From contig NZ_JBAKHX010000080.1 of assembly GCF_036906915.1 (NCBI RefSeq), forward strand, positions 1-33,995: a stretch of 33,995 nt of DNA, given 5' to 3'. This document shows positions 30,511-33,995 of the stretch, one piece after another. The DNA comes from Phytohabitans sp036906915 (GTDB lineage: Bacteria > Actinomycetota > Actinomycetes > Mycobacteriales > Micromonosporaceae). The position numbers were made by a program, and so were the translations under genes. The notes under the pieces are model-generated. The model did not search any database and was not told the origin of the DNA. It saw only the letters and a program-made list of their open reading frames with translations. Each line of letters opens with the position of its first letter. Position 1 is the stretch's first letter.

Positions 30511-31359
30511 TCACCCACCGGCGCTGGCCAGCACGCCCCGGCACTCGGCCAGTACCCGGTCAACGGCGGTGCGCAAACGTTCGGTGTCCGGACCGCTACC
30601 GAGGACTTCCCGGGAGTAGGACGGCAACACGGCCGAAACATTTTCGGGAAAGATTTCACGGAGATCATTTGCGCTCCCGCCCTGTGCCCCGAGGCCCGGG
30701 ACGAGGATCGGTCCACCCAGCTTCTCCATGTCCAATCCGGTCTTGCCGACCGTCGCACCGATCACCACACCGAAGCTCCCGAGCGGCTTTAAACCCCCGT
30801 TGAGCTGGGAAATCTCATCGATCACGGTCTGCGCGACGGTGCGACCGTCGGCCGCGACCGCGCGCTGCACGGACGCGCCTTCCGGGTTCGAGGTGAGCGC
30901 GAGCACGAAGACGCCGGCGCCGTGCTCGGCCGCCTTCTCGAACATCGGAGCCAGCGAACTTACTCCCAGGTAGGGGCTCGCGGTGACGGCGTCGACATAC
31001 AAAGAGCTGGATGGTTCCAGGTACGCGTCGGCGTACGCGCGGACCGTGGAACCGATATCTCCACGCTTCACGTCGAGCAAGACAAGACAACCGAAATTTT
31101 TAAACTGTCGGATAGTTGACTCAAGGATGGCGAGCCCCCGCGAGCCGAATCGCTCGAAGAACGCCGACTGCGGCTTGACCACCGCGACCCGGTCGGCGAA
31201 CGCCTCGACGGTCACCTCGCAGAACCGGGCGAGCCCGTCCGGGCTGTCCGGAAGGCCCCACTTCTCCAGAAGTGCCGAGTGCGGGTCGATCCCCACGCAC
31301 AGCGGCCCTCGCTCGTCCATGGCCCGCCGCAGCCGGACACCGAAGCTCTCCACCGTCAC
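30511..31359 (-). CDS. pyrF: Orotidine 5'-phosphate decarboxylase (type 2)
   Basis: A 282-residue enzyme of the last step of UMP synthesis. It matches the longer type 2 subfamily: FGVRLRRAMDERGPLCVGIDPHS, VVKPQSAFFERFGSRG, catalytic LLDVKRGDIGSTVRAYADAYL, VTASPYLGVSSLAPM, LTSNPEGASVQ and ILVPGLGAQGGS. GTG 31359 overlaps the bioA stop (GTGA); GTG 31353 has a better spaced ribosome site and may be used instead. Codon use is odd for this genome: TTT, AAA, AAT, TTG and a TTA leucine codon (in LNGGLKPLG, near 30789) occur, with an AT-rich patch at about 31088-31115. Confidence 0.96.
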   Translation of the reverse strand: MTVESFGVRLRRAMDERGPLCVGIDPHSALLEKWGLPDSPDGLARFCEVTVEAFADRVAVVKPQSAFFERFGSRGLAILESTIRQFKNFGCLVLLDVKRGDIGSTVRAYADAYLEPSSSLYVDAVTASPYLGVSSLAPMFEKAAEHGAGVFVLALTSNPEGASVQRAVAADGRTVAQTVIDEISQLNGGLKPLGSFGVVIGATVGKTGLDMEKLGGPILVPGLGAQGGSANDLREIFPENVSAVLPSYSREVLGSGPDTERLRTAVDRVLAECRGVLASAGG

Positions 31360-32636
31360 CCCTCTCTGGTCGCGGCGGCCACCCCACGGGCGATACGCGC
31401 GACATCGTCGTCGTCCGCCACGTACGGCGGCATCGTGTAGATCAGGTCGCGGAACGGGCGCAGCCACACGCCCTCCGCCACCGCCGCCGCCGTGGCGGCC
31501 GCCATGTCCACCGGATGGTCCAGCTGCACCACCCCGATCGCACCGAGCACCCGGACGTCCAGAACCCCCGGCACACCCGCCAGCGGCCCCAGGCCGGCCC
31601 GGAGCCCCGCCTCTATGCGCTTCACCTCGCCGGCCCACCGTCCGTCGCTCAGAAGGCCGATGGAGGCGCTCGCGACGGCACAGGCGAGCGGGTTCCCCAT
31701 GAAGGTCGGGCCGTGGGCCAAGACGGGCACCTCACCCCGCGAGATGCCGGCGGCGACCTCGGCGGTGCACAAGGCCGCGGCCAGGCTGAGGTAACCGCCG
31801 GTCAGAGCCTTGCCGACGCACATGATGTCGGGGGTCACCGCGGCGTGGTCGGCAGCGAAGAACGCGCCGGTACGCCCGAAGCCGGTCGCGATCTCGTCGA
31901 AGATCAGCAGGACGTCGTACTCGGTCGTGAGGTCACGCAGCGCCCGCAGGTATCCCGGGCTGTGGAACCGCATCCCGCCCGCACCCTGCACGACCGGCTC
32001 GACGATGACGGCGGCGATCTCGTCTTTTCGCCTCGCCAGGGCGCTTTCGACTGTTTTGAGGTACTTGTCGTCGACCGGCGAGTCGAACCCGTCCGGCGGC
32101 ACCGGGGCGAACACCTGCCGCGGCAGCACGTCGGTCCACAGGTGGTGCATGCCACCGTCCGGGTCACACACGCTCATCGGGTGGAACGTGTCCCCGTGGT
32201 ACCCGCCGCGCCAGGTGGCGAGGCGGCGCTTCTCGGGCCGGCCGCGCGAGCGCTGGTACTGCAGCGCCATCTTGACCGCGACCTCCACGCTCACCGAGCC
32301 GGAGTCGCAGAGAAACACGTGCTCCAACCCGGCCGGCGTGACGTCGACGAGCGTCTTCGCGAGCGCGACTGCGGGCTCGTGTGTGAGCCCGCCGAACATC
32401 ACGTGACTCATCCGCCCAAGCTGGTCGGTGACCGCCGCGTCCAACACCGGATGCCGATACCCGTGGATAGCCGCCCACCACGACGACATCCCGTCCACGA
32501 GCTCCCGCCCGTCCGCGAGCCTGAGCCGCACCCCGGACGCACCCTCCACGACGAGCGGCACGGTAGTGCCCGGCATGGGCCCATAGGGATGCCACACATG
32601 CGCCCGATCGAGCACCCCGATCTCCTCAGGCGTCAC
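31356..32636 (-). CDS. bioA: Adenosylmethionine--8-amino-7-oxononanoate transaminase
   Basis: A 426-residue PLP enzyme that makes 7,8-diaminopelargonate in biotin synthesis, using SAM as amino donor. Class III aminotransferase features are HVWHPYGPM at the N-terminus, DGMSSWWAAIHGYRHPVLD, FLCDSGSVSVEVAVKMALQY, WRGGYHGDTFHPMSV, LIFDEIATGFGRTG and the PLP-lysine in CVGKALTGGYL. I chose GTG 32636 (VTPEEIGVLDRAHVW), 5 nt after GGGGGAG. The reading frame stays open upstream through the 15-bp tandem repeat and into the 78-bp element, but that extension (repeated GERAG) is not part of the family. No other biotin gene is nearby. Confidence 0.95.
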   Translation of the reverse strand: MTPEEIGVLDRAHVWHPYGPMPGTTVPLVVEGASGVRLRLADGRELVDGMSSWWAAIHGYRHPVLDAAVTDQLGRMSHVMFGGLTHEPAVALAKTLVDVTPAGLEHVFLCDSGSVSVEVAVKMALQYQRSRGRPEKRRLATWRGGYHGDTFHPMSVCDPDGGMHHLWTDVLPRQVFAPVPPDGFDSPVDDKYLKTVESALARRKDEIAAVIVEPVVQGAGGMRFHSPGYLRALRDLTTEYDVLLIFDEIATGFGRTGAFFAADHAAVTPDIMCVGKALTGGYLSLAAALCTAEVAAGISRGEVPVLAHGPTFMGNPLACAVASASIGLLSDGRWAGEVKRIEAGLRAGLGPLAGVPGVLDVRVLGAIGVVQLDHPVDMAAATAAAVAEGVWLRPFRDLIYTMPPYVADDDDVARIARGVAAATREG

Positions 32637-32670
32637 CGCACTCCCCCACCCCCACGCTCCCGCCGCGCTC

Positions 32671-32812
32671 TCCCCGCCCGCGCTCTCCCCGCCCGCTCTC
32701 TCCCCGCCCGCTCTCTCCCCGCCCGCTCTCTCCCCGCCCGCTCTCTCCCCGCCCGCTCTCTCCCCGCCCGCTCTCTCCCCGCCCGCTCTCTCCCCGCCCG
32801 CTCTCTCCCCGC
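32671..32812. repeat. 15-bp tandem repeat (minisatellite) upstream of bioA
   Basis: Eight perfect copies of TCCCCGCCCGCTCTC run from 32686 to 32805, with one imperfect copy before (32671-32685) and a partial copy after, cut by the start of the 78-bp element at 32813. The unit length is a multiple of three, so the frame leading into bioA stays open and reads GERAG repeatedly. In minus sense each unit contains GGGGAGAG, which resembles a ribosome site. Confidence 0.95.
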
Positions 32813-32890
32813 CGATCAAGGGCGAATGCACGTGGTTTGATCTCTTTTCCACGTGCGTTTGCCCTTGATCGATGAAAAGGGCCTTGATCG
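32813..32890 (-). repeat. 78-bp palindromic element, copy D
   Basis: A 59-bp inverted repeat (32813-32871) is followed at 19-bp pitch by a third half-site CTTGATCG (32883-32890). It has the same orientation as copy A, with loop AAAAGAGATCAAA in minus sense. It begins where the tandem repeat ends and stops 10 bp short of the pyrD stop codon. Confidence 0.85.
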
Positions 32891-32900
32891 ACGGGAACCC

Positions 32901-33917
32901 TCATGCGCTGGCTCTCACCACGTCTCTGGCCGCGGCCGCGCGGGCTATCGCGCGCACCAGCGCCGGTCCGCGATATATGAAGCCGGTGTAGAGCTGGACC
33001 AGGGCGGCGCCCGCGTCGAAGAGGCGGGCGGCGTCGTCCGGGGCCAGGATGCCGCCGACGCCGATCACCGGCAGCGCGCCGGCCGTCTCGCGGTGTACGA
33101 ACGACACCACCTCGCGGGCTCTCGCGGTGAGCGGGCGCCCCGACAGCCCACCCGCCTCGTCGCGGTGGGGCGCCCCCTCGGTCAGCCCTTCTCGGGACAG
33201 CGTCGTGTTGGTTGCGATCACCCCGGCCGCGCCCCGGTCGGTGCAGACCTGAAGCAGCTCGGCGATCGCCTGCTCGGTGAGGTCCGGCGCGATCTTGACG
33301 AGGACGGGAGGCCCCCCGACCAGCGCCGCGAGGAGGGCGTCGAGGTGGTCCCGGTCCTGGAGGGCGCGCAATCCCGGTGTATTCGGTGACGACACGTTGA
33401 CCGCGATGTAGGCCGCGTGCTCGCGCACCGCCTCGTACGAGGTCACGTAGTCGGCCACCGCCTCGTCCAGCGGGGTGATCTTCGACTTGCCGAGCGAGAT
33501 CCCCAGCGGCACTCCGACCGGCGCCAGCCGGGCCGCCAGTGCCGCCGCGCCGTCGTTGTTGAAGCCCATCCGGTTGATCACGGCCTCGCTGGCGGGCAGC
33601 CGGAAGAGGCGGGGGCGCGGGTTGCCCGGTTGCGGATGCGCGGTGACGGTGCCGACCTCGACGAATCCGAAGCCGAGCGCCGGCCACGCGGGCAACGCGA
33701 CGCCGTTCTTGTCCATGCCGGCGGCCAGCCCGACCGGGTTCGGGAAGTCGACCCCGAACACCCGCACCGGCGCCCGCACGGCGTACCGCTTGCGGAGCCC
33801 CGCCAGCGCCCACCCCGGCAGGCCCGCGAGCCGCCGCAGCGTCCACTCGTGCGCCGCCTCCGCGTCACCGTCCCCGATCCGGAACAGCGCCGCCCGCCCC
33901 AATCGGTACCCGCTCAC
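32901..33917 (-). CDS. pyrD: Dihydroorotate dehydrogenase (quinone), class 2
   Basis: A 338-residue flavoenzyme that oxidises dihydroorotate to orotate and passes electrons to the quinone pool. The N-terminal amphipathic segment (about 1-45) for membrane contact marks class 2. FMN and substrate blocks are FPNPVGLAAGMDKNG, GFVEVGTVTAHPQPGNPRPRLFRL, NRMGFNNDG, AAYIAVNVSSPNTPGLRALQ with the catalytic Ser, GVIATNTTLSR and GVGGILAPDDAARLFDAGA. GTG 33917 gives VSGYRLGRAALF; a GTG at 33956 would add 13 Arg/Gly-rich residues and cannot be excluded. It is in the same pathway as pyrF, from which bioA separates it. Confidence 0.96.
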   Translation of the reverse strand: MSGYRLGRAALFRIGDGDAEAAHEWTLRRLAGLPGWALAGLRKRYAVRAPVRVFGVDFPNPVGLAAGMDKNGVALPAWPALGFGFVEVGTVTAHPQPGNPRPRLFRLPASEAVINRMGFNNDGAAALAARLAPVGVPLGISLGKSKITPLDEAVADYVTSYEAVREHAAYIAVNVSSPNTPGLRALQDRDHLDALLAALVGGPPVLVKIAPDLTEQAIAELLQVCTDRGAAGVIATNTTLSREGLTEGAPHRDEAGGLSGRPLTARAREVVSFVHRETAGALPVIGVGGILAPDDAARLFDAGAALVQLYTGFIYRGPALVRAIARAAAARDVVRASA

Positions 33918-33995
33918 CGCGCCGGCCCCGCGCCGCTGCTCCCGCCCGCGCCGCACGCGGCCCGCCCGGCACCCGCCAGGCCGCCACGCACGCGG

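Noticed and set aside
32671..32812. Possible CRISPR array
   Set aside because: Units are 15 bp and directly adjacent with no spacers, and no cas genes are present. It is a simple tandem repeat.
32637..32852. N-terminal extension of BioA (about 72 residues, GERAG repeats)
   Set aside because: It is the in-frame reading of the palindrome and minisatellite. The BioA family begins at about the GTG at 32636, which has a good ribosome site.

Overview
The window is about 34 kb of very GC-rich DNA from an actinomycete. Two things point to the family Micromonosporaceae: housekeeping synteny (pyrD-pyrF-mihF-gmk-rpoZ-coaBC-metK-priA-def-fmt-rsmB-rpe, then rib, his, infC-rpmI-rplT, pheST) and short extragenic repeats of a type I associate with that family. 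The genus cannot be fixed from sequence alone. Gene content is mostly core chromosome, nearly all on the minus strand. I saw no tRNA or rRNA gene, CRISPR array, transposase gene, prophage or replication origin.

Layout in minus-strand transcription order (right to left): pyrD; a spacer with a 78-bp palindromic element and a 15-bp tandem repeat; bioA-pyrF (4-nt overlap); mihF, gmk, rpoZ, coaBC and metK; another 78-bp element; priA, def, fmt and rsmB; a decayed region with a broken sugar kinase, a fragment of another gene and two more 78-bp elements; rpe; a repeat array; a GGDEF response regulator; an FMN riboswitch followed by ribD-ribE-ribBA-ribH; an insert holding a plus-strand amino-acid ABC transporter and a minus-strand ECF sigma factor with a membrane GerMN-domain partner; hisE-hisG; a DMT-type transporter; a PH-domain protein; an attenuator-like leader; infC-rpmI-rplT-trmH-pheS-pheT; and a nucleotide-sugar dehydrogenase cut by the window edge. 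Plus-strand genes are the ABC transporter, a septum-formation-type lipoprotein and a small protein convergent with priA.

The genes form pathway blocks: pyrimidine synthesis (pyrD, pyrF), biotin (bioA), CoA (coaBC), SAM (metK), riboflavin (all four rib activities under one riboswitch), the first two histidine steps, translation (infC, L35, L20, PheRS, formylation and deformylation, rRNA methylation) and nucleoid or DNA functions (mihF, priA). Many junctions are 4-nt ATGA or GTGA overlaps, which suggests translational coupling.

The most unusual signal is a dispersed element present four times. Each copy is exactly 78 bp: a 59-bp inverted repeat preceded by a third CGATCAAGG half-site at a constant 19-bp pitch. 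A second repeat family (48-bp hairpins with AGCCGCCA/TGGCGGCT ends) fills the rpe-response-regulator gap. A third short repeat sits between the sigma factor and its partner, so that an ATGA stop/start overlap exists at both of its ends. infC appears to start at AUC behind a strong intrinsic-terminator hairpin.
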